64,000 bases of DNA from UBA10002 sp964373775 (GTDB taxonomy: Bacteria; Patescibacteriota; Minisyncoccia; Phycocordibacterales; UBA10002): positions 4,965 to 68,964 of the forward strand of contig CAYJWA010000001.1 in assembly GCA_964373775.1 (NCBI GenBank), in the 5' to 3' direction. Each line of letters begins with the position of its first letter. Positions within the stretch are counted from its first letter, which is position 1. The notes under the pieces were generated by a model. It was given only the letters and a program-made list of their open reading frames with translations. It ran no database searches and was not told where the DNA came from. Below are positions 32,312-41,349 of this stretch, one piece after another. Position numbers and translations under genes: made by a program.

Positions 32312-33019
32312 ATGGAGCAGTATCTTATCACGGGAGGTTTTGGGAGAATGGGGTCGGAGCTTCGCGGCAAGATTTCTGCTGTGACGCCTACCTCCGCGGA
32401 GATGGATATTCTTGATGAGGACCGCGTCGCTCATTATTTGTTGCATTATCCGGTCACCGCTATTTTGCATCTTGCCGCTATAAGCAATAGCGTGCTCGCG
32501 GAGAAGGAAAAACTTAATTCATATCGCGTGAATGTGCAGGGTACGGCGGTAACGGCCCGCGTTGCCGCAAAGTTCCACAAGAAGATTATTTACCTTTCCA
32601 CTGATTATGTCTTTCCCGGGACCAGGGGGAGGTACAAAGAAACCGACGAGCCAGCTCCGGCGAATTGGTACGGTTTTACCAAGTATGCCGGGGAGCTGGA
32701 GATTCAAAGTCGCACCGAGAACTTTTTGATTATTCGGACCGCCTTTCGGCCAACCGCTTGGCCGTTTTCTACCGCATATAGCAATGTCTTGACCAGCGCG
32801 GATTATGCGGATGTGATTGCGCAGGAAATTCTCCTTGCGCTCTCACTCAATCTTTCCGGCATTCTTCACATCGGTACTGCGCCAAAGACCCTTTTTGAAC
32901 TTGCGCGGCGCCGTAATCCGGAAGTCGGCGAGGAATTAGCTCCGGAGTCGTTTCCGAAGCGGAAGGATTTATGCATTGACAAATGGGAAAAGATTAAAAG
33001 AAAAGCATTGAATACATAA
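32312..33019 (+). CDS. RmlD-like sugar-nucleotide reductase
   Basis: 235 residues, short for the family: LITGGFGRMGSELRG, LHLAAISNSVLAEKE, IIYLSTDYVFPGTRG, NWYGFTKYAGELEIQ (Tyr-x3-Lys), IIRTAFRPT. This is a dTDP-4-dehydrorhamnose-reductase-like SDR lacking part of the usual C-terminal domain. It follows gmhA by 6 bp and probably reduces a keto intermediate of the GDP-heptose branch. Confidence 0.75.
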   Translation: MEQYLITGGFGRMGSELRGKISAVTPTSAEMDILDEDRVAHYLLHYPVTAILHLAAISNSVLAEKEKLNSYRVNVQGTAVTARVAAKFHKKIIYLSTDYVFPGTRGRYKETDEPAPANWYGFTKYAGELEIQSRTENFLIIRTAFRPTAWPFSTAYSNVLTSADYADVIAQEILLALSLNLSGILHIGTAPKTLFELARRRNPEVGEELAPESFPKRKDLCIDKWEKIKRKALNT

Positions 33020-33034
33020 AGCGATGCATTCATT

Positions 33035-33952
33035 ATGAAAATCATTGTATTAGGGAGCAAAGGATTTATCGGGAAGAATATGCTGCGGCATCTTGCAAAG
33101 ACCCGCCACAAGGTCTTTCCGTTTTCCCGCGAGACCGTTGATTTGCTTGACCGCGAAGCGCTGACGCAGCAATTTAAGCGGGTGAAGCCCGACGCGATTA
33201 TTAACTGCGCGGCTCACACCGGGAGCGGCCGCTATGTGAATACCCACGCCGCTGATGTGTTTAGCGATAATGCGCAGATGTCGCTCAATCTTTACGCGGC
33301 TGTTTTGCAAGAAAGCCCGAAGGCGCGGGTTATCAATATTCTTTCCAACTGTTCCTATCCTGGAGATAGGGGATTTCAACATGAAGCCGAGTGGCTCCAA
33401 GGTCCTGTGCATGAGTCCATCTTTGCGTACGGAAATGCGAAACGCACGCTATATTACATTGCATACTGTTTCGACAAACAATATGGAATAAGGAGCGTTA
33501 ATTTCTTAATACCCGAAGTGTTCGGGCCAGGCGATTATACCGACCCTTCCCATACACACGCGGTAAACGGAATGATTATTCGCATGGTAAAGGCAAAGCG
33601 CAATGATGACGCGGAGTTTGAAATTTGGGGTTCGGGAAAGCCAATTCGTGAAGCCATGTATGTTGACGATGTGGTTAAACTTCTGTTATTTGGTTTGAAT
33701 ACGAACAATGATTTCTTGTACCCTGTTAACCTAGGACAAGGGAAGGGACATTCTATAGCAAAGACCGCTGGAATCATTGCTTCTATTTTGAAGTACAAAG
33801 GTAAACTAGTGTGCAACAAAAAGTACCAGGACGGCGCCTTTAAAAAAGTGTTGTCGGCGCGTAAATTTAAGAAAACATTTCCTGGCTATTCTTTTGTTGA
33901 TTTCAGGAAAGGCATAAAAAAGACGATTGCATATTATGAATCTGTGTTGTAA
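33035..33952 (+). CDS. NAD-dependent epimerase/dehydratase (GDP-fucose synthase-like SDR)
   Basis: 305 residues: IIVLGSKGFIGKNML, INCAAHTGSGRYVNTHAAD, INILSNCSYPGD, ESIFAYGNAKRTLYY (Tyr-x3-Lys), NFLIPEVFGPGDY, IWGSGKPIREAMYVDDV. The SNCSYPG and GSGKPxRE pieces match the WcaG/GDP-L-fucose synthase group, which epimerises at C-3/C-5 and reduces C-4. It likely modifies the GDP-heptose or GDP-deoxyhexose. Very short gap to the GT2 downstream. Confidence 0.78.
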   Translation: MKIIVLGSKGFIGKNMLRHLAKTRHKVFPFSRETVDLLDREALTQQFKRVKPDAIINCAAHTGSGRYVNTHAADVFSDNAQMSLNLYAAVLQESPKARVINILSNCSYPGDRGFQHEAEWLQGPVHESIFAYGNAKRTLYYIAYCFDKQYGIRSVNFLIPEVFGPGDYTDPSHTHAVNGMIIRMVKAKRNDDAEFEIWGSGKPIREAMYVDDVVKLLLFGLNTNNDFLYPVNLGQGKGHSIAKTAGIIASILKYKGKLVCNKKYQDGAFKKVLSARKFKKTFPGYSFVDFRKGIKKTIAYYESVL

Positions 33953-33954
33953 GC

Positions 33955-34785
33955 ATGGTTACTGATTTTAGGAAGTGGGAATACAAGCGGAAACTTATCG
34001 ATCGATTGGTAAGCGCTTTTCAAGCTGCTCGTTTTGCCGTACTTGAGCCGATTCTTCTTAGGATAGCAAGAATGCGCTTTGAGAATGCGTATCAAGATAA
34101 AAATGAGCGGCCTCTTATTTCAGTTGTGATGACCACATTTAAACGCGCCCGCCTCCTAGTTGACCGCTGTCTTCCTTCTATTCTGAATCAAACATACAAA
34201 AATTTTGAAATTGTAATAACCGCGGACAGCCGCGTTGATGAAACAGCCAAACTGCTGAAAGAGGTTAATGATCCTCGCGTGAAGTTCTTTGATGTGCCGG
34301 AGTACGAGCATTATTCCAAAGAAACAAAATTGCGATGGTATGTTGGCGGAGTTCCAAGCAGAAATAAGGCCTTGGATTTTGCAAAAGGGAAGTGGATTGC
34401 GGAGATAGATGATGACGATATTTTTCTTCCAGAGCATCTTGAAGCATTGCTTGAGTTTGCAAAAAATGGGAACTATGAGATGGTCTCTGCGCAGTATTTG
34501 CGGGAAGAAAAGGGTGAAAAGAAAATTGTCGGCGCGCAGGATTCCATTCCACCTATCGGCGGAGTGCAAACATGGCTTTATAGGTCATATCTCAGATTTT
34601 TTAAATGGAACGTGCACTCTTGGCGGAAAAGTTATAACCGCCCGCCAGATATTGAGCGTTCTCTTCGTATGGGCTTTGCCGGCGTGCGAACCGGTTTTCT
34701 GAATAAAGTCGTTACTAAAGTAACACCCGTACCCGGTAAAGACACTACAGGACTTGATTCGTTGACCGAGGATCGTTACGACTAA
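33955..34785 (+). CDS. Glycosyltransferase family 2
   Basis: 276 residues: ISVVMTTFKRARLLVDRC, ILNQTYKNFEIVITADS, WIAEIDDDDIFLPEHLEAL (DDD metal site), IGGVQTWLYRSYLRFF. It has close relatives at 39359 and in the fragment at 35828-36010; all three end with SWRK ... GVRTGF ... LD. It probably adds one residue of the repeat unit. Confidence 0.85.
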   Translation: MVTDFRKWEYKRKLIDRLVSAFQAARFAVLEPILLRIARMRFENAYQDKNERPLISVVMTTFKRARLLVDRCLPSILNQTYKNFEIVITADSRVDETAKLLKEVNDPRVKFFDVPEYEHYSKETKLRWYVGGVPSRNKALDFAKGKWIAEIDDDDIFLPEHLEALLEFAKNGNYEMVSAQYLREEKGEKKIVGAQDSIPPIGGVQTWLYRSYLRFFKWNVHSWRKSYNRPPDIERSLRMGFAGVRTGFLNKVVTKVTPVPGKDTTGLDSLTEDRYD

Positions 34786-34835
34786 CCGATAATCTTTTTT
34801 GTTGCGTAAGAGTAGTAGGAAGTATTTGTAGCGCT

Positions 34836-35813
34836 ATGGCACTAAAGGTATTTCATGATTATGTAAAAAACAGCATTAAGCCGAGATGGCCGAATGTTTT
34901 TGTCGCAATGCGCTGGTTCTATCGGGAACTGTTGAGTTTGCGATATTATCTTCAGTCAAGGATGCATCATGTCCGTTGGCTATGGCAATATGCGCAATTG
35001 TGCTTAAAGGTTTTGCAAGAACAAACGCGAAAACAATCTGCTTTGAACATTGTGGATGTAGCCCACAATTCAGGACCAATAACTCCCGCTGATTTTTCTG
35101 AATCCGTGAAAAGTGTATTAGAGAAATATGCTGGTGGTAAAAAGAGGTCGGTTCTTTCAGGAAATCTTGCTGGTTATGCTGAAAATGATGCTTTGTGCTG
35201 GAATGCTCCCTATGCGTATTATAGTTTTTCAGGATTGGCTATGAATATGCTTGCTTGCGCCAGAAGTATATTGAGGTTGTCGCCCGATAGATTGAGTATT
35301 TTGGAATTAGGGTGCGGGTCTGGCGCTCTAGGCAATTTACTGCTTCGTCTCGGTGTTTCAAGATATGTCGGTATAGACGGCAACGCGTTGGCTGGAAGAT
35401 TCTCTCCATATATGCGTTACTGCAAAAACAATTTTCTGTTCCTGAATTTACAAGAGCCGATTAAATTGTATGCCAATGAAACAAGACTTTATTTTGATAT
35501 CGTATGTTCATTTGAAGTGCTGGAGCATATTGCGGAGAACGCCTTGAATATATTATTGCAGAACATTACATTTCATCTGCGCGCAGGCGGACTTTTTATC
35601 TGTAGCGCATCAACGGGGGACTGGGGCGATGTGCATGTGACGGTGCGAGCGCGAGCATGGTGGATTGAACGATTTTCCAAATACGGATTGGTAGAGGTTG
35701 GGTCGCGCAATTGGGAACGAAAGATTGCCCATGGGCACCCCCACAACTGGATTCCGGAACTTTCCAATGTGTTTATACTAAGAAATAAGAAGTCATTGCG
35801 CCGAAGTGAGTAA
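34836..35813 (+). CDS. Class I SAM-dependent methyltransferase
   Basis: 325 residues; about 110 N-terminal residues of unknown role precede a SAM domain (ILELGCGSGALGNLLLRL, VGIDGNAL, FDIVCSFEVLEHIAEN, LRAGGLFICSASTGDWGD, VTVRARAWW). Its base composition is visibly more A/T-rich than the flanking genes, and it is followed directly by the C-terminal remnant of a GT2 gene, which suggests it was inserted or replaced part of that gene. Confidence 0.75.
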   Translation: MALKVFHDYVKNSIKPRWPNVFVAMRWFYRELLSLRYYLQSRMHHVRWLWQYAQLCLKVLQEQTRKQSALNIVDVAHNSGPITPADFSESVKSVLEKYAGGKKRSVLSGNLAGYAENDALCWNAPYAYYSFSGLAMNMLACARSILRLSPDRLSILELGCGSGALGNLLLRLGVSRYVGIDGNALAGRFSPYMRYCKNNFLFLNLQEPIKLYANETRLYFDIVCSFEVLEHIAENALNILLQNITFHLRAGGLFICSASTGDWGDVHVTVRARAWWIERFSKYGLVEVGSRNWERKIAHGHPHNWIPELSNVFILRNKKSLRRSE

Positions 35814-35827
35814 CTATATAATGCTGA

Positions 35828-36010
35828 AAATGGGATGTGCAATCGTGGCGAAAAGGATATAACCGCACTCCGGATATTGAATGGAAGCTTCGCATGGGCT
35901 ATGCCGACATAATGACCGGTTTTCTTGAGCAAGTGGTCACGCTCGTACTGCCTATTCCGCGGAAGGAAACCACCGGGCTTGATGCTTTAACCTCGGACCG
36001 GCATCAGTAA
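35828..36010 (+). pseudogene. C-terminal fragment of a GT2 glycosyltransferase
   Basis: About 60 codons without a start read VQSWRKGYNRTPDIEWKLR, then GYADIMTGFLEQVVTLVLP and TTGLDALTSDRHQ, ending in TAA at 36008. This matches the last 60 residues of the GT2 at 33955 (HSWRKSYNRPPDIERSLR) and of that at 39359. An in-frame TGA lies just upstream (35825). It is the tail of a third gene copy cut by the methyltransferase. Only this fragment lies in the 35814-36083 gap. Confidence 0.85.
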
Positions 36011-36083
36011 TGGTATAGTGTCATTGGCGGTTCTGGAACGAATTGCTTCGGTGCGCAGTTTTAGGTAGTACGGCATTTATTAT

Positions 36084-37133
36084 ATGAAAACGGTCTTAAT
36101 TACCGGCTCCGCGGGGCTTGTCGGCTCGGAAGCCGCAGTTTTTTTTGCGGGAAAAGGATTTCATATTGTCGGCGTTGATAACGACATGCGCCGCTATTTT
36201 TTCGGCGCGGACGCGAGCACCAAGTGGAATAGCAACCGGCTTAAAAAGTCGCTCAAAGACGCGTATGAGCATTATGATGCGGACATTAGAGATGAAAAGG
36301 CGCTTGCGCGCATTTTTAAGAAACATTCCTTTGATCTTATCATTCACGCCGCGGCGCAACCCTCGCATGACTGGGCCGTTAAAGAACCGATGACGGATTT
36401 TACGATAAACGCGAACGGTACGCACCTTCTGCTGGAGCATTTTCGGAAATATTGTCCGGAATCGGTCTTTATCTTTACCTCAACCAATAAAGTGTATGGC
36501 GATCGTCCTAATACACTGCCGTTTGTTGAGAAGGAGACGCGTTATGAACTGCCGAGGCGACACCGCTACTTCAACGGCATTGACGAATCAATGAGCATTG
36601 ACGGTTGCATGCACAGCGTCTTCGGCGCGTCAAAGGTTGCCGCGGATGTGATGGTGCAGGAATACGGGAAATATTTTGGTCTGTACACATGTATCTTTCG
36701 GGGAGGGTGCCTTACGGGCCCTGCCCAGAGCGGCTCCCAACTTCACGGTTTTTTATCCTATCTCATCAAATGCATTGCTACGGGAAGGAAATACACTATT
36801 CTCGGCTATAAAGGGAAGCAGGTTCGTGATAACATCCATTCGTACGATTTGGTCAACGCTTTTTACCATGTGTACCGGAAACCGCGGCGCGGCGAGGTGT
36901 ATAATATGGGAGGAGGGCGGCAGTCCAACATTTCGGTGCTTGAAGCAATTAAAAAGACAGAAAAGATTCTCAATAAAAAAGCGGTGTACGAGTATGTGGA
37001 GACCAACCGAGTCGGCGACCACCTTTGGTACATAACCGACATGTCTAAATTCAAATCGCATTATCCGAAGTGGAAGTTCAAATACGGCATTGACGAAATA
37101 ATAGAGGAGATTTGTAGGGCCGGTCATTTTTAA
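36084..37133 (+). CDS. CDP-paratose 2-epimerase-like SDR
   Basis: 349 residues with the very characteristic motifs of the RfbE/TyvE group: NDMRRYFFGADASTKWN, AAAQPSHDWAVKEP, FTSTNKVYGDRPN, FGASKVAADVMVQEYG, FRGGCLTGPAQSG, GYKGKQVRDNIHSYD. Such enzymes epimerise C-2 of NDP-dideoxyhexoses; close relatives act on other sugars, so the substrate here is open. Stop TAA at 37131 lies directly before the MITE-like element's target duplication. Confidence 0.8.
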   Translation: MKTVLITGSAGLVGSEAAVFFAGKGFHIVGVDNDMRRYFFGADASTKWNSNRLKKSLKDAYEHYDADIRDEKALARIFKKHSFDLIIHAAAQPSHDWAVKEPMTDFTINANGTHLLLEHFRKYCPESVFIFTSTNKVYGDRPNTLPFVEKETRYELPRRHRYFNGIDESMSIDGCMHSVFGASKVAADVMVQEYGKYFGLYTCIFRGGCLTGPAQSGSQLHGFLSYLIKCIATGRKYTILGYKGKQVRDNIHSYDLVNAFYHVYRKPRRGEVYNMGGGRQSNISVLEAIKKTEKILNKKAVYEYVETNRVGDHLWYITDMSKFKSHYPKWKFKYGIDEIIEEICRAGHF

Positions 37134-37139
37134 TAGTTA

Positions 37140-37294
37140 TAGGACTTACGCACTTGGCCCCTCTCCCCCTTTCAAAGGGGGAGATAGAGAGGGGGTCATG
37201 TATAACAACGATCTTACTACCACCCCTCATTCCCATCCTTGGAAAGGAGGGGAGGGTAGAACCACAGAGTCCACTCGAAAGCGCGTAAGTCCTA
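37140..37294. mobile_element. MITE-like element with terminal inverted repeats and 5-bp target duplication (copy 2)
   Basis: 155 bp, left end TAGGACTTACGCACTT, right end AAAGCGCGTAAGTCCTA, flanked by AGTTA at 37135-37139 and 37295-37299. The interior differs from copy 1 and holds a large hairpin (CTCTCCCCCTTT / AAAGGGGGAGA). It has no gene. It is inserted two bases after the stop codon of the upstream SDR. Confidence 0.82.
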
Positions 37295-37312
37295 AGTTAA
37301 TTAATACTCTCT

Positions 37313-38254
37313 ATGCCAGAACAATTTCCACAGCAGGGAACATCATCGGGTTCGGAAGAAAGGTTTAACTTGAAAAAACCGCTAAATTTACTCGAGCGGG
37401 ATGGCGACCCGCGCAAAAGCGCGTACGTGAGAAAACTTGTCAATGACGCGCGAGAGTATTGGCATACCTTCTCTGCTGGGAAAGGCGGGAGCATACGCCC
37501 TTCCATCTTCCGTCTCCATAAAGCCGAAGGGCTGTTTGAGAAAAAACCCGATGGCGGAAGAAAACATATGGCCCCTGAACACATCCTTACGGTGATGGCC
37601 GGCTGTTTTGCGTTGGCGCGTCTTTTGAAATTAAGCGAACAAGATACGCGCGACCTTTTGTTAGGAGCCGCGGTTCATGATGTGAACAAAGATATTGAGT
37701 TCCAACTTGTTCGGGAGTCAATCAAAAATCCGGAAGCGGGGTATGGCCAGCGGGGGTATGACACTGCGGGCAACATAAGCGCGCAGAAACTGAAATTCGC
37801 CGGAGTTCCGGCAAACATCATTCGCATTCATGGCGTGTGCGGACATGCGGCATGTCCGGACACAGAAACCGCGCTTCAAAAAGAAGAGCTGTCATCGGAA
37901 GATATCCAAAAACTTGTTCTCCATTACATTGACGATATTGTTACCAATCCGAACATTATTGACCCGGCCATTACGCATGATGAACAAGGAAAAAGGTTGA
38001 ATGCGCTTGATAGGAGATGCATTCAAAACGAGAAAAATCAATCCTATGTAGAGTATAACGAGGCATGGAAAAATGACCCTCGGAATAAAACTGGCGAAAC
38101 GGCTTTTGTCATGCAGCGAAGAGTCGGTCATCTGGTAGAGAACAAGCTGGCGGAGCTTCTCGGTGTCAATGACCCAGTAACCTTACCGGAGGTTATATAC
38201 AAACAGATGCAAAAAGATATTCAAGACCATTGGGACAAGGGTAACAAAGGATAA
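37313..38254 (+). CDS. HD-domain protein (putative metal-dependent phosphohydrolase)
   Basis: 313 residues: PEHILTVMAGCFALARLL, LLLGAAVHDVNKDIEF (His-Asp doublet), IIRIHGVCGHAACPD (His pair), LVLHYIDDIVTNP. This His..His-Asp..Asp layout is that of an HD hydrolase. The function is unknown; it does not obviously belong to sugar synthesis, yet sits between the two related SDR genes 36084 and 38264. It may be a later insertion near the MITE-like element. The N-terminus is rich in Gln, Ser and Gly. Confidence 0.7.
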   Translation: MPEQFPQQGTSSGSEERFNLKKPLNLLERDGDPRKSAYVRKLVNDAREYWHTFSAGKGGSIRPSIFRLHKAEGLFEKKPDGGRKHMAPEHILTVMAGCFALARLLKLSEQDTRDLLLGAAVHDVNKDIEFQLVRESIKNPEAGYGQRGYDTAGNISAQKLKFAGVPANIIRIHGVCGHAACPDTETALQKEELSSEDIQKLVLHYIDDIVTNPNIIDPAITHDEQGKRLNALDRRCIQNEKNQSYVEYNEAWKNDPRNKTGETAFVMQRRVGHLVENKLAELLGVNDPVTLPEVIYKQMQKDIQDHWDKGNKG

Positions 38255-38263
38255 CTCCATCGC

Positions 38264-39340
38264 ATGACGAATTACAAACATATTTTAATCACCGGCGGAG
38301 CGGGGTTTGTGGGTTCGCATCTCGCGCTCAACCTGAAGGAACTGTTCCCCGGCGCGGTTGTTACCGCGTTTGATAATCTCCATCGCCGCGGTTCGGAGCT
38401 TAACCTCCCTCGGCTTGCGAAAAACGGCGTGCAGTTTCTCCACGGCGACATCCGCAGCAAAGAGGACTTGAGGGAAGTTGTAAAGGCGGATTTGATAGTG
38501 GACTGCGTCGCCGAGCCGTCTGTTTTGGCCGGCATCAACTCGTCGCCGGAGTATCTGCTCGGCACCAATCTTTTTGGAACCGTGAACGCTCTTGAGTTGG
38601 CGCGAATATGCAAAGCTGATTTTATCTTTCTGTCAACAAGCCGGGTGTACCCACTTAAGGAACTCCGAGAGCTTGAGCTCAAAGAAACCGACACCCGATT
38701 TACATTGAAGGGCAAACAGAGAATCTATGGAGTTTCTTCTGCCGGTATTACGGAGGAGTTCCCTCTGGGAAAAAGCAGAACGCTCTACGGCGCCACTAAG
38801 CTCGCTTCCGAGCTTTTGGTTCAGGAATATGTTGCTTCTTACGGCATGCGCGCGGTTATCAACAGGTGCGGCGTTATAGCCGGTCCTTGGCAGTTCGGAA
38901 AAGTTGACCAAGGGGTAATGACATTATGGATGGCGCGCCATATATACAAAGACAGGGGACTCTCGTATATTGGGTATGGCGGTACGGGCAAACAAGTGCG
39001 GGATTTTCTCCATATTGATGATGTGTGTACCGCTATCCGTGCCGAGCTTGCGAAGTTTGAGAAGCTTAATAGCGAGGTTCTTAATGTCGGCGGAGGACTT
39101 GCGAACTGTCTGTCGCTACAGGAGATGACCAAACTATGTCAAGAGATTACCGGCAATCATATTGAGATTGCATCAATACCCGAAGACCGTCCGGGAGACA
39201 TACCGCTCTATATTACAGACCATGCGAAGTTTACCGGCCTAACGGGTTGGCGTCCGAAAAAAGACGCGATGCGTACCTTTACTGATATATATGATTGGAT
39301 TACGCGCCACAAGGATGCCCTGCGCGGGATATTAGAATAG
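38264..39340 (+). CDS. CDP-paratose 2-epimerase-like SDR (second type)
   Basis: 358 residues: ILITGGAGFVGSHLALNL, DCVAEPSVLAGINSSPEY, FLSTSRVYPLKELRE, TLYGATKLASELLVQEY (Tyr-x3-Lys), INRCGVIAGPWQFGKVDQG, YGGTGKQVRDFLHIDDV. It belongs to the same SDR subgroup as the 36084 gene, but is a different branch. Such pairs may act in sequence on one NDP-sugar. 10 bp separates it from the HD gene; 18 bp follow to the GT2. Confidence 0.8.
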   Translation: MTNYKHILITGGAGFVGSHLALNLKELFPGAVVTAFDNLHRRGSELNLPRLAKNGVQFLHGDIRSKEDLREVVKADLIVDCVAEPSVLAGINSSPEYLLGTNLFGTVNALELARICKADFIFLSTSRVYPLKELRELELKETDTRFTLKGKQRIYGVSSAGITEEFPLGKSRTLYGATKLASELLVQEYVASYGMRAVINRCGVIAGPWQFGKVDQGVMTLWMARHIYKDRGLSYIGYGGTGKQVRDFLHIDDVCTAIRAELAKFEKLNSEVLNVGGGLANCLSLQEMTKLCQEITGNHIEIASIPEDRPGDIPLYITDHAKFTGLTGWRPKKDAMRTFTDIYDWITRHKDALRGILE

Positions 39341-39358
39341 CTATTCAATACGACCGTC

Positions 39359-40171
39359 ATGCACACACGCACCATCGAGGACAGGATTATCAGCAGTTTC
39401 AACGCGATACGGTATCGGCTTGTAGAGCCGCTCCTTCTGTATTTTGCCAGGCGCAGGTACGCGAAAGAATATTCGGATAATGCCGACAATCCGCTCGTTA
39501 CCATTTTGTTTCCCACTTATAATCGCGGACGGCTTGTGGTAGAACGGACTTTGCCTTCGCTTTTTTCCCAGACCTACCAAAACTTTGAGATAGTCATCGT
39601 GGGCGATGGGCCGACTGACGGGACTAAAGAATTGCTCGCGAAGATTCCGGACCCGCGGCTTCGTTACTATGAGATTCCGCACTATACGCAGTATCCCAAG
39701 GAGGTGAAGTCGCGTTGGTTTGTCGGGGGCGTCCCGCCACGAAATAAGGGTCTCGAACTAGCTCGAGGAGAATGGATTGCCGAGCTGGACGATGACGATG
39801 TCTTTACCCCAGACCATGTTGAGTCCCTTCTTCGTTTCGCCAAAAAGGGCGGGTATGAATCTGTTTCAGGTTTATGTATGGAGGAGAGGCACGGAAAGCA
39901 TCGGGTGGTACCAGCCGAAGGCAACCCCCCCATCGGTGGAGTATCGACATGGCTCTATCGTTCGTATCTTCGGTTTTTTCGGTACAATATCAATAGCTGG
40001 AGAAAGGCCTATCACTGCCCCCAGGAAATAGACAGATTCCGCCGCATGGTCAGTTGCGGAGTGCGTACCGGCTTTCTTGAAAAAGTTGTGACATTCGTCT
40101 TGCCTTTGCCAGGAGCTAAGACGGTTGGGTTGGACGCGCTTGAGATACAGACGGGGCAGAAGCTTCGCTAA
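39359..40171 (+). CDS. Glycosyltransferase family 2
   Basis: 270 residues: VTILFPTYNRGRLVVERT, LFSQTYQNFEIVIVGDGPTD, WIAELDDDDVFTPDHVESL, GGVSTWLYRSYLRFF, GVRTGFLEKVVTFVLP. It is a close relative of the GT2 at 33955 with the same layout, so the two arose by duplication. It is a cytoplasmic transferase for the repeat unit. Confidence 0.85.
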   Translation: MHTRTIEDRIISSFNAIRYRLVEPLLLYFARRRYAKEYSDNADNPLVTILFPTYNRGRLVVERTLPSLFSQTYQNFEIVIVGDGPTDGTKELLAKIPDPRLRYYEIPHYTQYPKEVKSRWFVGGVPPRNKGLELARGEWIAELDDDDVFTPDHVESLLRFAKKGGYESVSGLCMEERHGKHRVVPAEGNPPIGGVSTWLYRSYLRFFRYNINSWRKAYHCPQEIDRFRRMVSCGVRTGFLEKVVTFVLPLPGAKTVGLDALEIQTGQKLR

Positions 40172-40228
40172 GAGACGAGAGCAAGTTCTGTTGAAATCGC
40201 AGAGAGACGCAAGCGCACCCGCTTTCTT

Positions 40229-41326
40229 ATGGATACGATTCTGACAAACGAGAAGGAACTGTTGGCAAAAGGCGACCGTTACCTCGCTTCCATTCTTCTG
40301 GCGATTAAACGGAAGGGACCTCTTGGTTTGTTCGGCGCCGGCGATTTGGGGCGGAGAATGAAGAATCTTTTCGAAGAGCGGGGAGTCCGTGTCGCGTTCT
40401 TTACGGATAACGACAAAAATAAACAGGGTAAGGAAATTGCTGGTCTCCCGGTTTTTCCCCCAAGCGAAGCAGCGAAACATCGGGGTGTCTTTTTTGTTGC
40501 GTGTTCGGGAGATGCCCCGGTTATAGCAGAACAGCTGCAGCAGCTCGGCGTGCCGGAGTGCGATACCGAAATCTATTTGGCTTGTCAGGTTGTCTTTTAC
40601 TCACACGCCCCGTTCCGGAGACATCGCAAGGAGCTTGCGGAGCTTTACTCGCTCCTCGCGGATGAGGCGTCACGGGAGACGCTCAGGCGCTTGGTTCTGT
40701 ATGTCTATACATTAGAGTGGACTCATATCAGTGCGATACAAGAGAGTCCGCAATATTTTTTCTCTGACACATTTGCTATTCATGAGGGAGAAACAGTGGT
40801 GGACGCTGGCGCGTACACCGGGGACACTGTGCGGGATATGGTGGCGCGGTTCGGCGCGGTCTTTAAGGCGGCTCACTGTTTTGAGCCGAACAGAGAGAAT
40901 TTCACTCGTCTGCGCGAGTATGTCAAGCACGCAGGCCTTGGCGGGAAAGTTGTTTTGCATCGCCTCGGGCTTTCAGACAAAAAAGAGACCCTTTGTTTTT
41001 CTGGCTCTGGAGTTGCTTTTCATATGGACCGAAAAGCAGGTAGGACCGGAGAGGTTGTTCGCACAGACACGATAGACCGTCTGTTTTCACGCCGCCCAGT
41101 GGATTTTGTTAAAATGGATATTGAAGGAGCAGAGCCTTGGGCGCTTGCAGGCGGGGCAGAGGTGATTAGACGCGACCGTCCGCGCTTGGCAATCTGTGTG
41201 TACCATGCTCCGGAACATCTCTGGACTATTCCGTTCTTTATTAAGGAGATTGTTCCCGAGTACCGTCTCTTTTTGAGGCATCACAGCGCGAGTACGCATG
41301 AGGCCGTGCTGTACGCGACCTTGTAG
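40229..41326 (+). CDS. FkbM-family methyltransferase with N-terminal Rossmann-like domain
   Basis: 365 residues in two parts. Residues 25-110 look like a small Rossmann fold (LGLFGAGDLGRRMKNLF, FFTDNDKNKQGKEIAGLPV). Residues 180-365 are FkbM-like: TVVDAGAYTGDTVRDMVARF, CFEPNRENFTRL, VDFVKMDIEGAEPWALAGG. This two-domain architecture is known in sugar clusters; the acceptor is unknown. It precedes the nonulosonate cassette by 23 bp and may share its transcript. Confidence 0.82.
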   Translation: MDTILTNEKELLAKGDRYLASILLAIKRKGPLGLFGAGDLGRRMKNLFEERGVRVAFFTDNDKNKQGKEIAGLPVFPPSEAAKHRGVFFVACSGDAPVIAEQLQQLGVPECDTEIYLACQVVFYSHAPFRRHRKELAELYSLLADEASRETLRRLVLYVYTLEWTHISAIQESPQYFFSDTFAIHEGETVVDAGAYTGDTVRDMVARFGAVFKAAHCFEPNRENFTRLREYVKHAGLGGKVVLHRLGLSDKKETLCFSGSGVAFHMDRKAGRTGEVVRTDTIDRLFSRRPVDFVKMDIEGAEPWALAGGAEVIRRDRPRLAICVYHAPEHLWTIPFFIKEIVPEYRLFLRHHSASTHEAVLYATL

Positions 41327-41349
41327 TATTCGTCTCTTTCCACAGTACC

